A stretch of DNA of 64,000 nt from Ensifer aridi (lineage in GTDB: Bacteria; Pseudomonadota; Alphaproteobacteria; Rhizobiales; Rhizobiaceae): assembly GCF_002078505.1 (NCBI RefSeq), contig NZ_LUAV01000016.1:21354-85353 (forward strand), given 5' to 3'. Position 1 is the first letter of the stretch. Every line of letters begins with the position of its first letter. The notes below the pieces were generated by a model. It saw only the letters and a list, made by a program, of their open reading frames with translations. It had not been told where the DNA came from and ran no database searches. The translations under genes and the position numbers were made by a program. Below, piece after piece: positions 1 through 9,000 of this stretch.

Positions 1-45
1 CATGTTTTTATCCTTAAATCGGGTACGATTTAAGGAAACATGCAG
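1..45 (+). repeat. Rhizobial intergenic palindrome (RIME-like), truncated by window edge
   Basis: Imperfect palindrome whose arms start with catgttt and end with aaacatgcag around a TTAAATCG...CGATTTAA core. It matches the copies at 1363-1410 and 34212-34259. It lies 16 nt beyond the stop codon of the minus-strand [2Fe-2S] protein gene. A short open frame starting inside it is an artefact of the repeat. Confidence 0.75.
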
Positions 46-61
46 TAGAATCCGGCTTCCG

Positions 62-550
62 TCACTCCGCCGCGTGGCGGGCGCCGCCCATCTCGGCCGC
101 GGCGGCCAGAATCGCCTGGACGATGTTGTGATACCCGGTGCAGCGGCAGATATTGCCCTCGAGTTCGGCGCGCACGGTCGCCTCGTCGAGATTGCTGCCG
201 TGACGGCGGATCATGTCGACCGCGGTCATCACCATGCCGGGGGTGCAGAAGCCGCATTGCAGCCCATGATGGGCCTTGAAGGCCGCCTGGACCGGGTGAA
301 GCTCGCCGTTGGCCGAAAGCCCCTCGATGGTCGTGATCGACGACCCTGCCGCCTGGACGGCGAGGATGGAACAGCTTTTCACCGACTGTCCGTCCATATC
401 GACGACACAGGCGCCGCACTGGGTCGTGTCGCAGCCGACATGCGTCCCAGTCAGGCCAAGATTTTCGCGGATAAAGTGCACCAGCAGCGTGCGGTCATCG
501 CACAGGCCGCTCACCTGGCGGCCGTTGACCGTCATTGTTATTTTCGCCAT
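62..550 (-). CDS. (2Fe-2S)-binding small subunit of a molybdenum hydroxylase (CoxS/XdhA-type)
   Basis: A 162-aa protein of the usual length for the iron-sulfur subunit of xanthine dehydrogenase/CO dehydrogenase/aldehyde oxidase enzymes. Such subunits pass electrons from the molybdenum site to FAD. The N-terminal ferredoxin-like domain has Cys40, Cys45, Cys48 and Cys60 (plant-type cluster), and the helical C-terminal domain has Cys99, Cys102, Cys135 and Cys137 (CGFC and CRCTGY motifs). The ATG follows a GGAGGAGC ribosome site. No molybdopterin large subunit or FAD subunit lies upstream (551-975 has no gene). Any partner must lie beyond the left edge or elsewhere. The substrate cannot be told from this subunit alone; isoquinoline- or aldehyde-oxidising relatives share this architecture. 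Confidence 0.9.
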   Translation of the reverse strand: MAKITMTVNGRQVSGLCDDRTLLVHFIRENLGLTGTHVGCDTTQCGACVVDMDGQSVKSCSILAVQAAGSSITTIEGLSANGELHPVQAAFKAHHGLQCGFCTPGMVMTAVDMIRRHGSNLDEATVRAELEGNICRCTGYHNIVQAILAAAAEMGGARHAAE

Positions 551-975
551 TTCGCTCCTCCGGGGTCGGTCAGTGCCATTTCGAGCGCGGCTTCAAGTCG
601 GGTGATATGTTCACGCGACTGGAAGTACGCGTCACTGATATCAATGCCCTCTGCCAGCGGTCCGCTCCTCCCGGACCGATCGGCGACGTTGTATCATTTG
701 TTTTTTTTCCGAATGTCGCAACCGTCTCGGCTGCCGAATGGCAAAAAAATCCAGGGCCGTCTGTAACAGCGGCGACAGCGCCTTCATCTTCTGTTCAGGA
801 AAGAGCGCATTATCTTGCGGCGGGAATGATTTGCCCCCCCCGTGGACTTTACACGGCGGCGGGGTATCTTCCGGATTGCAAGTTCAAGTGGAGAGCGACG
901 GTCGCGTCGCCCTTCCATTCACCCTAAAGACGGACGAGGCGACAAGCTGAATCCGTTGAAATCGGAGAGGACAAT
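551..975. other. Intergenic region without a convincing gene
   Basis: About 425 nt between the divergent [2Fe-2S] subunit gene and the glycine-zipper lipoprotein gene. It presumably holds both promoters. It contains an 8-nt C run near 834-841 and T/A-rich patches (around 694-760), but no reading frame here has a start, ribosome site and composition I would defend. Confidence 0.5.
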
Positions 976-1227
976 ATGAAGAAAGCCATCGCACTTGTGC
1001 TGGTCGCCTTGTCGGTCGCAAGCTGCACGCAGACGGAAAAGGGTGCCGGCATCGGCGCTGCATCGGGCGCGGTCATCGGCGGCGCCATCACGAACGACGT
1101 GCGCGGCGCGGCCATCGGCGGGGCCATCGGTGGTGTTTCCGGCGCGCTGATCGGCCGTGCCACCGAGCAGCCGGGCCAGTGCTACTACCGCGATCGCTAC
1201 GGCCGTCGCTACATCGACGCCTGCTGA
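976..1227 (+). CDS. Small glycine-zipper outer-membrane lipoprotein
   Basis: An 83-aa protein. Residues 1-17 form a lipoprotein signal ending in a lipobox-like SVASC with Cys17 as the predicted lipidated residue. Residues about 24-60 form repeated small-residue GxxxG/AxxxG steps (a glycine zipper) expected to lie in or on a membrane, and the tail is Tyr/Arg-rich. The family is common as short outer-membrane lipoproteins (YMGG/17-kDa antigen-like), usually of unproven role in envelope integrity. The ATG follows GGAGAGG at 5-6 nt spacing. It is a single-gene unit closed by a strong terminator. Confidence 0.85.
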   Translation: MKKAIALVLVALSVASCTQTEKGAGIGAASGAVIGGAITNDVRGAAIGGAIGGVSGALIGRATEQPGQCYYRDRYGRRYIDAC

Positions 1228-1252
1228 TTGCTGCGGCAGTTCGCGAACATCG

Positions 1253-1278
1253 GCCCCGGAGCTATCCGGGGCTTTTTT
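1253..1278 (+). terminator. Rho-independent terminator of the glycine-zipper gene
   Basis: GCCCCGG / CCGGGGC stem with a short loop followed by six T residues, 26 nt after the stop codon. Confidence 0.85.
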
Positions 1279-1307
1279 ATGGTATTCGGCGGCTGCCGCC
1301 GCGCTTT

Positions 1308-1410
1308 CTACAGCGCCGTGCGTCTTTTCAGACGCACAAAGGACGCTGTAGCACTTTGAATGCTGCATGTTTTTGTCCTTAAATCGGCTACCATTTAAGG
1401 AAACATGCAG
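1308..1410 (+). repeat. Complete RIME1-like mosaic element (two palindromes)
   Basis: Two adjacent palindromes. The first is 1308-1351 (CTACAGCG...CGCTGTAG around an inner TGCGTCT/AGACGCA hairpin). The second is 1363-1410 (CTGCATG...CATGCAG with a TTAAATCG/ATTTAAGG core). Size (103 bp) and two-palindrome layout fit the Rhizobium intergenic mosaic element RIME1 as I remember it; the name is inference. It lies 11 nt past the stop codon of the minus-strand sigma factor gene. Confidence 0.75.
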
Positions 1411-1421
1411 TAGGCTGCGTG

Positions 1422-2648
1422 TCACTCGGGAAGCTCGGCGATCCTCTTGCGGATAAATGCCTTTTCCGGTTCCTGGCGGCAAAGTCCGAGGGCGTTTTCA
1501 TAGGCGAGGCGAGCATCGGGGAAACGCTTGAGCTGGCGCAGGAAATCGGCGCGGGCCGCGTGCGCCAGATGATAATCCCGCAGCTCTCCCCTGGAGAGGA
1601 TCGCGTCTACGATCGCAAGCCCGGCCGCAGGTCCCTCGCACATGGCAACGGCCACCGCCCTGTTCAGTTCGATAATGGGCGAGGGGCGGGCGCCAAGAAG
1701 CAGGTCGTAAAGCCGGACGATGCGGTGCCAATCGGTTTCATCCGCCTTGCGCTTCCGCGCATGTTCGGCGGCGATTGCCGCCTGCAGGCCATAGTAGCCG
1801 ACCGCCCCACCCTCGGTCGCCGCATCGATCAGAGCCAGCCCCTCCCTTATCATCTCACGGTCCCACAGCGCGCGGTCCTGATCGGCAAGCAAGATGATCT
1901 CGCCCGTAGCGCTCCGCCTCGCCGCGCGCCGCGAGTCCTGCAGCAGCATCAACGCAAGCAGCCCTGAAGCCCCGGGGTCCGGCAGAAGGGCAAGCAGTGT
2001 GCGGCAGAGCCGAATGGCCTCCGCCGTCAAATCCGCCCTGACGATATCCGTTCCCGAGGAAGCCGAGTACCCCTCGTTGAAGACCAGATAGATCACGTGT
2101 AGTACCCGCTGCAGGCGATCCGGCAACTGGTCCTTGTCCGGCACCTCGTAGGGAATTCCGGCAGAGCGGATGCGGTTCTTGGCGCGCACGATCCGCTGCG
2201 CGACTGTCGGCGGAGGAATAAGGAAAGCGTGCGCGATCTCCTCTGTCGTCAGCCCGCATATTTCCCTGAGTGACATGGCGATCTGCGCATCCGCCGGAAT
2301 GAGGGGATGGCAGCAGGTAAAGATCAGGCGGAGCACATCGTCTTCTATGAGATCCATATCGCCGATCTCCGCTTCTTTGGCCGGGTAGAGGCTGTCTTCG
2401 ATATCCTTCAGCGACGCGTCGAAGCGCGACCGCCTTCTCAGCTGGTCGATGGTACGGAAGCGTCCCGTCGACACCAGCCAGGCCATTGGGTTCTCCGGAA
2501 CCCCGTTCTTTGGCCACTTCCGCGCCGCTTCGGCGAAGGCCTCGTGCAGCGCCTCCTCCGCCCGGTCGAAATCGCCGAGCAGGCGGATGAGCGTTGCAAG
2601 AACCCTGCGCGAATGAGAGCGGTAGATGTCGTCGATCAGCTTCTGCAA
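1422..2648 (-). CDS. ECF sigma factor with C-terminal TPR-like extension (ECF42 type)
   Basis: A 408-aa protein, about twice the size of an ordinary ECF sigma factor. Residues about 8-78 form region 2 and about 108-165 form region 4, with a helix-turn-helix around LTTEEIAHAFLIPPPT. Residues about 180-408 form a long helical extension with TPR-like repeats. This is the ECF42 architecture, a group known for genomic linkage to DGPF/YCII proteins and lacking a classical anti-sigma factor. In characterised members the C-terminal extension is needed for activity. It is the last gene of an operon with the two DGPF genes immediately upstream on the same strand. Candidate target promoters with the ECF42 signature lie before the first DGPF gene. 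Confidence 0.9.
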   Translation of the reverse strand: MQKLIDDIYRSHSRRVLATLIRLLGDFDRAEEALHEAFAEAARKWPKNGVPENPMAWLVSTGRFRTIDQLRRRSRFDASLKDIEDSLYPAKEAEIGDMDLIEDDVLRLIFTCCHPLIPADAQIAMSLREICGLTTEEIAHAFLIPPPTVAQRIVRAKNRIRSAGIPYEVPDKDQLPDRLQRVLHVIYLVFNEGYSASSGTDIVRADLTAEAIRLCRTLLALLPDPGASGLLALMLLQDSRRAARRSATGEIILLADQDRALWDREMIREGLALIDAATEGGAVGYYGLQAAIAAEHARKRKADETDWHRIVRLYDLLLGARPSPIIELNRAVAVAMCEGPAAGLAIVDAILSRGELRDYHLAHAARADFLRQLKRFPDARLAYENALGLCRQEPEKAFIRKRIAELPE

Positions 2649-2700
2649 GACGTCACCTCAGCCGTGTCGGCATGCCTTCCACCTCCGATAACACGCGATA

Positions 2701-3054
2701 TCACGCCTCGTTGATCGAATAGGCCGGGCGCACTTCTATGGCGGCGATCCTGGCTAGCGGCGAACGACTTGCGATGCGAAGCGCCTCGTCCATGTTCTCG
2801 GCTTCGATGAGGATGATACCGCCGAGGTGTTCCTTGATCTCGGCGAAGGGCCCGTCGGTGACCGAAATTTTTCCGTCGCTCATGCGGACTGTCTTTGCAG
2901 TTGCCGGAGGCCGAAGGGCCTGAGCGAGCAGCAGATGGCCGCTTTTGGTGAGGCCTTCGTCATAGCTGCGGCACTCTTCCGTGAGCTTTTCCCCTTCTTC
3001 CTTCGATAGTTCCTTTCCGCCCGTTTCAAACCAGAATTGGCAGAGATAATGCAT
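2701..3054 (-). CDS. YCII-related DGPF-family protein (second copy in operon)
   Basis: A 117-aa ferredoxin-like alpha/beta protein of the YCII superfamily with the signature DGPF at residues 67-70 (context SVTDGPFAE). The start at 3054 is chosen because ATG is preceded by AAGGAGG; an in-frame ATG 21 nt upstream lacks this. DGPF proteins are the standard partners and targets of ECF42 sigma factors; their biochemical role is unknown. It is a paralogue of the gene at 3072-3422, which ends 17 nt upstream, and is followed 52 nt downstream by the sigma factor. Confidence 0.9.
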   Translation of the reverse strand: MHYLCQFWFETGGKELSKEEGEKLTEECRSYDEGLTKSGHLLLAQALRPPATAKTVRMSDGKISVTDGPFAEIKEHLGGIILIEAENMDEALRIASRSPLARIAAIEVRPAYSINEA

Positions 3055-3071
3055 AGGTTCCTCCTTGAGCC

Positions 3072-3422
3072 TCAACCGAAATTGTGAACCGGCCGCACCT
3101 CTATGCTGCCGAGCTTTGCGAGCGGAATCCCAGCCGCAACGCGGATCGCCTCGTTCAAATCCCTCGCTTCGATCAGGATGAAGCCGGCGAGCTGTTCCTT
3201 GGCTTCGGCGAAGGGGCCGTCCGTCACGGAAATCTCCGAGTGGCGCACGCGTACGACAACGGAGTTCGCGGGCGACTGCAGCGCTTCCGTAGCAATCATA
3301 TGTCCGCTTCTGGCCAGTTCCTGGTCATAACCCATGGAGTCGCGATCGAGTTGTTCCCTCTCCTCATTGGACAATGCCTCGAACTTCCCTTCCTCGCACC
3401 AGACCAGACAGAGATACTTCAT
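3072..3422 (-). CDS. YCII-related DGPF-family protein (first gene of ECF42 operon)
   Basis: A 116-aa paralogue of the following gene, with DGPF at residues 68-71 and similar N- and C-terminal strands (KYLCLVW, SIEVRP). I place the start at 3422 (MKYLCLVW) because this aligns with the paralogue; the longer frame to 3473 adds sequence that runs through the promoter. The ribosome site (GGGAGC) is weaker than that of the next gene. It is the first gene of the DGPF-DGPF-sigma operon. A candidate ECF42 promoter ends about 32 nt upstream of the start. Confidence 0.88.
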   Translation of the reverse strand: MKYLCLVWCEEGKFEALSNEEREQLDRDSMGYDQELARSGHMIATEALQSPANSVVVRVRHSEISVTDGPFAEAKEQLAGFILIEARDLNEAIRVAAGIPLAKLGSIEVRPVHNFG

Positions 3423-3453
3423 GATGAGTGCTCCCGTGTTTCGATGCCCGGTT

Positions 3454-3480
3454 GACGAACAGAAGAAGCACATTTCGACA
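3454..3480 (-). promoter_or_regulatory. Candidate ECF42-dependent promoter for the DGPF-DGPF-sigma operon
   Basis: On the minus strand TGTCGA (plus 3480-3475) is followed by a 17-nt spacer and CGTC (plus 3457-3454). The published ECF42 consensus, as I recall it, is TGTCGA at -35 and CGA/TC at -10. Predicted transcription starts about 25 nt before the ATG at 3422. The -35 element is part of the 12-bp inverted repeat 3474-3485 / 3511-3522. Confidence 0.7.
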
Positions 3481-3515
3481 GGCGGTGAGAATTTTTTTGG
3501 AGTTTTCGTGCCGCC

Positions 3516-3542
3516 TGTCGAACTTGGTCAGCCGTGTTCGAC
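3516..3542 (+). promoter_or_regulatory. Candidate ECF42-dependent promoter for the 71-aa membrane protein
   Basis: TGTCGA at 3516-3521, a 17-nt spacer, and CGAC at 3539-3542. This is the mirror of the minus-strand element, with identical spacing. The predicted start lies about 28 nt upstream of the ATG at 3577. Confidence 0.65.
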
Positions 3543-3576
3543 CAAAGACCGTCGTTACAGATACGGAGTGACGGTC

Positions 3577-3792
3577 ATGAATATTGTTGATGTCGCACTG
3601 GCAAAGCAGGCTTTTGCCCGCGGCCATGAAAAATGGCAAAACTTCGATCCCTTGGAAATGCGCCGGCTGCTGCTGCGGCTTTGCATTTTCGTGCCGGTCC
3701 TGGCGGCGATCATCGGTTCCCTCGAAATCGCCGGTGCCAGCAATCCGAAAGTCGCTCGATCCGACGCCACTCAAGAGCTGGCTCTTCCCTGA
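3577..3792 (+). CDS. Hypothetical small single-pass membrane protein
   Basis: A 71-aa protein I do not recognise. Residues 1-29 are polar (start MNIVDVALAK), residues about 30-52 form one hydrophobic segment (LLLRLCIFVPVLAAIIGSLE), and the remaining 19 or so residues are polar. The ATG at 3577 has a CGGAG ribosome site; the frame is open further upstream but that part crosses the divergent promoter region and is not credible. It is divergent from the DGPF operon and shares a mirror-image candidate ECF42 promoter with it, which is the main reason to take it as a real gene and as a possible member of that regulon. Confidence 0.65.
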   Translation: MNIVDVALAKQAFARGHEKWQNFDPLEMRRLLLRLCIFVPVLAAIIGSLEIAGASNPKVARSDATQELALP

Positions 3793-4034
3793 CCTTTTGC
3801 CTCATTCAAAGGCCTCTTGATAGGTTCGCTGCGGTCTCGCAAGCCGCCGAACGGCATCGGCTCTTGTGCCTGTCACACAACATAACGAGTCCTTTTTGCC
3901 GAAAAACGTCGCCGAATCTCGCTTTCCAGGGTGGAACAGATGGGCCTTCACCGTTAACACATGGAAAACCATGCCCTGCTATGGTGGCCGATGCCGCATA
4001 TGCAGGCAGTAAGTAAAGAGTCGCCTGGAACGGG

Positions 4035-5960
4035 ATGCGGGGAGGAATGTCTCCACCACGATGGAGTATCGCGCATTGGAAGGCTGCGACGGTATTTGCC
4101 CTTGCGGCCTCGACGGCGCTCGGTCCGATTGCTGCGGGTAATGCGCATGCGATCAGGATCTTCGGCATGCGCTTCTTCGAAGGTCCCGAGGAGGAAGTGC
4201 AGGTCATTGATCCGGTCCGCTATGCGCTCACCTTCGACGCGGGCACCGACGACGAGGAGCTTCGCGAGGCGCTCGAAAACGGGTCGCAGCTCTTTCAGGA
4301 TCAGGAGGAGCCTGTTTCCGGCGATCTCGGGCTGGCCATCAAGGCGCGCGACGACCGCGACCGCCTTCTCGCGGTCCTCTATGAAAGAGCGCGCTACGGC
4401 GGCTCGATCAGCATCCTCATCAACGGGCAGGATATCGATAGCCTGCCGCCCGATCCATCCTTCCCGGACGGCCAGGCCGTTCCTGTCACTGTCCGCGTCA
4501 CGCCGGGGCCGGTATTCACGCTCGATTCGGTGAGGTTCGAAGGCGACGCCGCCGGCCTCGACCCGGCGACTTACGAACTCAGGCGCGGCGCCCGTGCCGA
4601 TTCGACGCTGATCATCAGGGCGGGCGAGCGGATCGTGAACGACCTGAAAGAGCAAAGCCGGCCGCTGGCGAAACTCACGGAGCGCAGCGTCGTCGCCGAC
4701 CACGCCACCTCCACTGTCGACGTCACGATCAGCGCCGACGCGGGGCCGGTCGCACCCGTCGGCGACCTTACCGTCACGGGCACCAGGACTGTGGATCCCG
4801 ATTTCGTCCGGGACTATTCCCGTCTCAACCACGGCCGCCGCTATTCGCCGGAAAACATCCGCAAGGCTGCCGAGCGCCTGCGTCAGTTGAACGTCTTTTC
4901 GAGCGTCACCATCAACGAAGCCGACACGCTCGCCCCCGACGGCACCCTCCCGATGAATATCCACGTGTCCGAAGGCAAGCACCGCTATTTCGGCTTCGGC
5001 GGCCAGGTCTCGACGACCGAAGGTCTCGGCGTGCAGGGCTATTGGGGCCACCGCAATCTCTTCGGCCGCGCCGAGTCGCTCCGGATCGAAGGTTCGGTCG
5101 ACCGCATCGGCGAGACCACGGACGTCGGCAGCCTCGACTATTCGGCCGGCATCCTGTTCGCGAAACCCGGGGCCTTCGGACCGGCGTCGACCTTCACCGC
5201 CAGCGTCAAGGCAAGCCTCCTCGATCCGGACGCTTATAGTGCCAAGACCATTACCGCGGCGGCGGGCGCGAGCTTCGAGCTTTCGCCGACGGACACGATT
5301 TCGGCCGGCGTGGAACTCGGCTGGGCGGATATCGATGATGCCTTCGGCTCGAACTCCTATGTCACCGCCGCCCTCCCGTTCGAATATGTCCGCGACACAC
5401 GCGACGACAAGCTGAATGCGACGGAGGGCTACCGGGCGCTGATCAACGCCAAGCCGAGCTACGAAATCGAGGGGCAGACCTTCTTCAGTTCGTTCGAGGC
5501 CTCCGCATCGGCCTACTACTCGCCGGGAGAAGAGAACCGTTTCGTACTGGCCGGGAAGCTCGGCGCCGGTGTTCTCGTCGGCGGCGACGAGCTTTCCGAC
5601 ATACCGGCGACGAGGCGCTTCTTTCTCGGCGGCGGCGGAACGGTTCGCGGTTATTCCTTCCAGGAAATAAGCCCACGCAACGCCGACAACGAGCTGACGG
5701 GCGGCCGTTCCTATGTGAACGGCACGCTCGAGGCCCGCATCGCGGTTACCGACACGATCGGCATCGTGCCCTTCATCGACGCCGGCAGCGTTTCGGAGAG
5801 CACGACACCCGATTTCTCGGATATCCGCGCCGGTGCCGGCATCGGCCTGCGCTATGCAACGCCCTTTGGACCGATTCGGCTCGACTTCGCCGTGCCGCTC
5901 AACAAATACCCGGGAGGCACCGACTACGGCATCTATGCCGGCATCGGGCAGTCCTTCTGA
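4035..5960 (+). CDS. tamA: Autotransporter assembly factor TamA (BamA/Omp85 family)
   Basis: A 641-aa outer-membrane protein of the Omp85 family. A signal peptide (about residues 1-39, ending GNAHA) is followed by POTRA domains (about 55-330) and a 16-strand barrel from about 330 to the C-terminal phenylalanine (GIGQSF). The barrel contains the conserved RGY motif (GTVRGYSF), which lies in the barrel lumen loop in this family. TamA works with the inner-membrane-anchored TamB, encoded 105 nt downstream, in outer-membrane protein insertion and phospholipid transport across the periplasm. The start at 4035 is uncertain: a second ATG lies at 4047 just after GGGGAGGA, too close for an ideal ribosome site. 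Confidence 0.95.
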   Translation: MRGGMSPPRWSIAHWKAATVFALAASTALGPIAAGNAHAIRIFGMRFFEGPEEEVQVIDPVRYALTFDAGTDDEELREALENGSQLFQDQEEPVSGDLGLAIKARDDRDRLLAVLYERARYGGSISILINGQDIDSLPPDPSFPDGQAVPVTVRVTPGPVFTLDSVRFEGDAAGLDPATYELRRGARADSTLIIRAGERIVNDLKEQSRPLAKLTERSVVADHATSTVDVTISADAGPVAPVGDLTVTGTRTVDPDFVRDYSRLNHGRRYSPENIRKAAERLRQLNVFSSVTINEADTLAPDGTLPMNIHVSEGKHRYFGFGGQVSTTEGLGVQGYWGHRNLFGRAESLRIEGSVDRIGETTDVGSLDYSAGILFAKPGAFGPASTFTASVKASLLDPDAYSAKTITAAAGASFELSPTDTISAGVELGWADIDDAFGSNSYVTAALPFEYVRDTRDDKLNATEGYRALINAKPSYEIEGQTFFSSFEASASAYYSPGEENRFVLAGKLGAGVLVGGDELSDIPATRRFFLGGGGTVRGYSFQEISPRNADNELTGGRSYVNGTLEARIAVTDTIGIVPFIDAGSVSESTTPDFSDIRAGAGIGLRYATPFGPIRLDFAVPLNKYPGGTDYGIYAGIGQSF

Positions 5961-6065
5961 TCAAGGTCGCGACGCCGTGGTAGAATAGATGAAGCCGGCC
6001 CCACGGGGTGATGCGTTTCCGTCCTGACGATTCCAGAGCGGCGCAACATGGTCTATGGATAGGAC

Positions 6066-9000
6066 ATGAATCAGGTCATCGGCACTCTTCGATCCGCGCT
6101 GCGCTATTTCTTCGCCGTTCTCGGCACCGTGCTGGTCGCGCTGCTCTTGCTTGTCGCGTTCCTCGGCTTCACCGTGCCCGGAGCGCGTGTCGTCGCCTGG
6201 GCTATCGAGAAATATGCCGGGACTCCCGATCAGATCGTCCGCATCCAGGATCCGGGGCCCCTGCTGACCGGCGACTTCACCGCCGGAACCGTCACTCTCT
6301 TCGACGGCGAAGGAATTTATGCGGAGGTCCGCGACCTTTCGGTGGATTGGTCGCCGGCGGAGCTCCTTTCGCTGCGCTTCGACGCCAGCAAGGTTTCGGC
6401 AGGTTCGGTCCGTCTGGAGCGGCTGCCAATTCCCTCGACAGAGACTAAGGAAGTGCGCTCGACCTTAGCGCTCCCGGTCGACCTCAAGATCGATGCCTTC
6501 GATGTCAGTGAGATCATGATCGGCAAACAGATCGCCGGGCAGGATCACTTTCTGACAGCGAAGGGTAAAGTCAACGCCACGAATTCCAGCATTGCGCTCG
6601 CGGTTGACGCCGCCGAACGCGATCGGCCGGACGCGCGGGCCGTCGCCGACCTCGTCTTCAATCCGGCCGGCAACCAGTTGAAACTCGACGCGCAAGTCTC
6701 TGAACCGACGGGCGGACTTCTGGCGAAGCTCATGCGCCTGCCCGGCGAGCCCGCAGTGAACATAACGCTATCGGGTGATGGCCCGCTTTCCGACTGGACG
6801 GGGTCGGGCACGGCCTCGCTCGACGGCGGCGAGATCCTGAGGCTCGATGGACGGCATGTATTGGCGCAGGACGGCATGCACAATCTCGCCGTTTCTGGCG
6901 GCGGCGCCCTTGCAGCCCTGATGCCGGCCGCTTTCAAGCCGCTTTTCGAGGGAACGACCAGCATCGATCTCACCGCCGCCTTCGACGGCAAGAGCAGGAT
7001 CCGGATCGACGCCGGCAAGCTTTCGACCGGTGCCCTGACCCTGAACGCCTCGGGAACCGTCGACAGTCGTGGCGAAAACAACCTTCAGGCAAGCGTCACC
7101 GGCACGAGCGGGCCCTTCGATTTCCGCTGGCCGCTGAAGAACGGCGAACTACAGGCACGCATCAACGCAGCGAACCTGTCGCTCATCGGCGACGGGCAGT
7201 CGGCGATTGTCGACATAGCCGCCGACGTACCCTCGGTTTCACTGCCGCAGGGGAACCTCACCGCCATTCGGCTCTCGGCGCAAAGCGACGCCTTCAATCT
7301 GGAAACGCGGTCCGGACCACTGAAGACCACCGTGGACATAGGAGATACCCGGTTTGCGAGCGCCGACCTTCAGCGGGCAATACGAGCTCCGATGAAGCTC
7401 GACGGCACGATGACCGTCGCGCCGGACGACATTCGTTTCGATCCGCTGACCATCGAGAGCGCCAGCATTGGCGGCTCGATCACCGGCAATCTTGATCGCA
7501 CCGACGCATCGCTCGAGGCGGCATTCAAGCTCTTCGCCGTTCCGGACGTGTTGCCGCCCCCGCTTGCGGATAAATTCGACAAGACAATCGAGCTCTCCGG
7601 CAATGTCGCGACGGAAGAGGACGGCACCGTTCGGCTCAGCGGTCTCGACATCAAGTCGGAGACCGTCCAAGCCTCCGGCTCGCTTGCCCTTTCAGGCGAG
7701 ACGCTCACCGCCGACATCCAAGGCACAATCCCGGAAATTGGAAGGTTGGTGGACGAAGCCAGGGGCGCCGTGGCTTTCCATACGACCGCGTCCGGTCCTG
7801 TCAACAAGCTTGGCGTCAAGGCGGATATCAGCTCGAGCAGCGTGACGCTGGCAGGACGAACATTGAGCGATCTCAAGATCGGTGCCTACGCGACCGCGAC
7901 ACCCGACAGCCCCGAAGCGAAGCTCACCGCCACCGGCGCGCTCAACGGCCAGGCGATCGACATGCGCGCCGACGTCGTCTCGAAGGATGGCCGCACCTCC
8001 GTTCCCGCACTCGAAGCAAAAATCGGCGGCAATACCCTTACCGGCGCGATCGAGCTGACGGCCGACTTCAGGCCGAACGGCCGAATCAATTTCAGGCTGC
8101 CCGAGCTCGGGCTTCTCACCGCCATGGCTGGTGAGCAGGCATCGGGTGATCTTGCCGGGACTGCGACGGTGCAGACTGCTGACGGGATCACGTCGGTTGC
8201 GATCAAGGCCAATGGCGGCGGCATTCAGCGCGGGGCACTGGCGGCTGCCAGACCGGAGATCGACGTCGACATAGCCGATGTCGCCAACCCGGCGGTTCGG
8301 GGGGCAATCCGGGCCGAGAGCCTTTCGCAGGGGGCTAACCGCATATCGGATGTCAAACTCGCTTTCGACCAGCAGGCGGGAAGGACGAACTTTTCTGCCG
8401 ATGGCCTCTATGATGGCGCGCCGCTCACGGCAACAGGCGAGCTGACGAGCAACGCCGGGCGCACCGAACTCCGCCTTGTCTCCGCCTCCGCGGCGCCCAG
8501 ACGCCTGCCGCTCGAGCTGGCCGAGCCTGCGGTTATCGCAATCGAAAACGGTGTCGCTCGTCTCGAAGGCCTGGCCATACGAGCTTCGACGGGCACCGTT
8601 GCCGTCTCCGGTACGGCCGGCGATACGCTTGACCTCGCGGCGAGCCTGAACGACCTCCCGGCCGTGCTGCTCAACAATTTCGCGCCGGCCCTCGGCGCCG
8701 AAGGCATCGTCGACGGTACGATCGACGTCGACGGAGAAGCCGCGGCGCCGCTGATCGAATACGGTCTCGCTTGGCGCGGCGCATCCGTGTCGTCGCTGCG
8801 ATCTGCCGGCATTGCCGCGCAGGATCTGACGGCGCGGGGCACGGTCGCCGTCACGGAGACTGAGATCCGCTTCGATCCGATGGCGATCTCGAGCGCCGGC
8901 TTCCGCGGCAGCGTCTCCGGCAGCCTCTCCCGTGCTGAGGGGACGGCCGCCGCGAATTTCAGATTTGAGGCCGAGCCCGGCCTCTTGCCAAGAGGGCTTG

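Noticed and set aside
834..841. Run of eight C residues as a phase-variable tract
   Set aside because: It lies in gene-free sequence with no frame for slippage to switch and is short.
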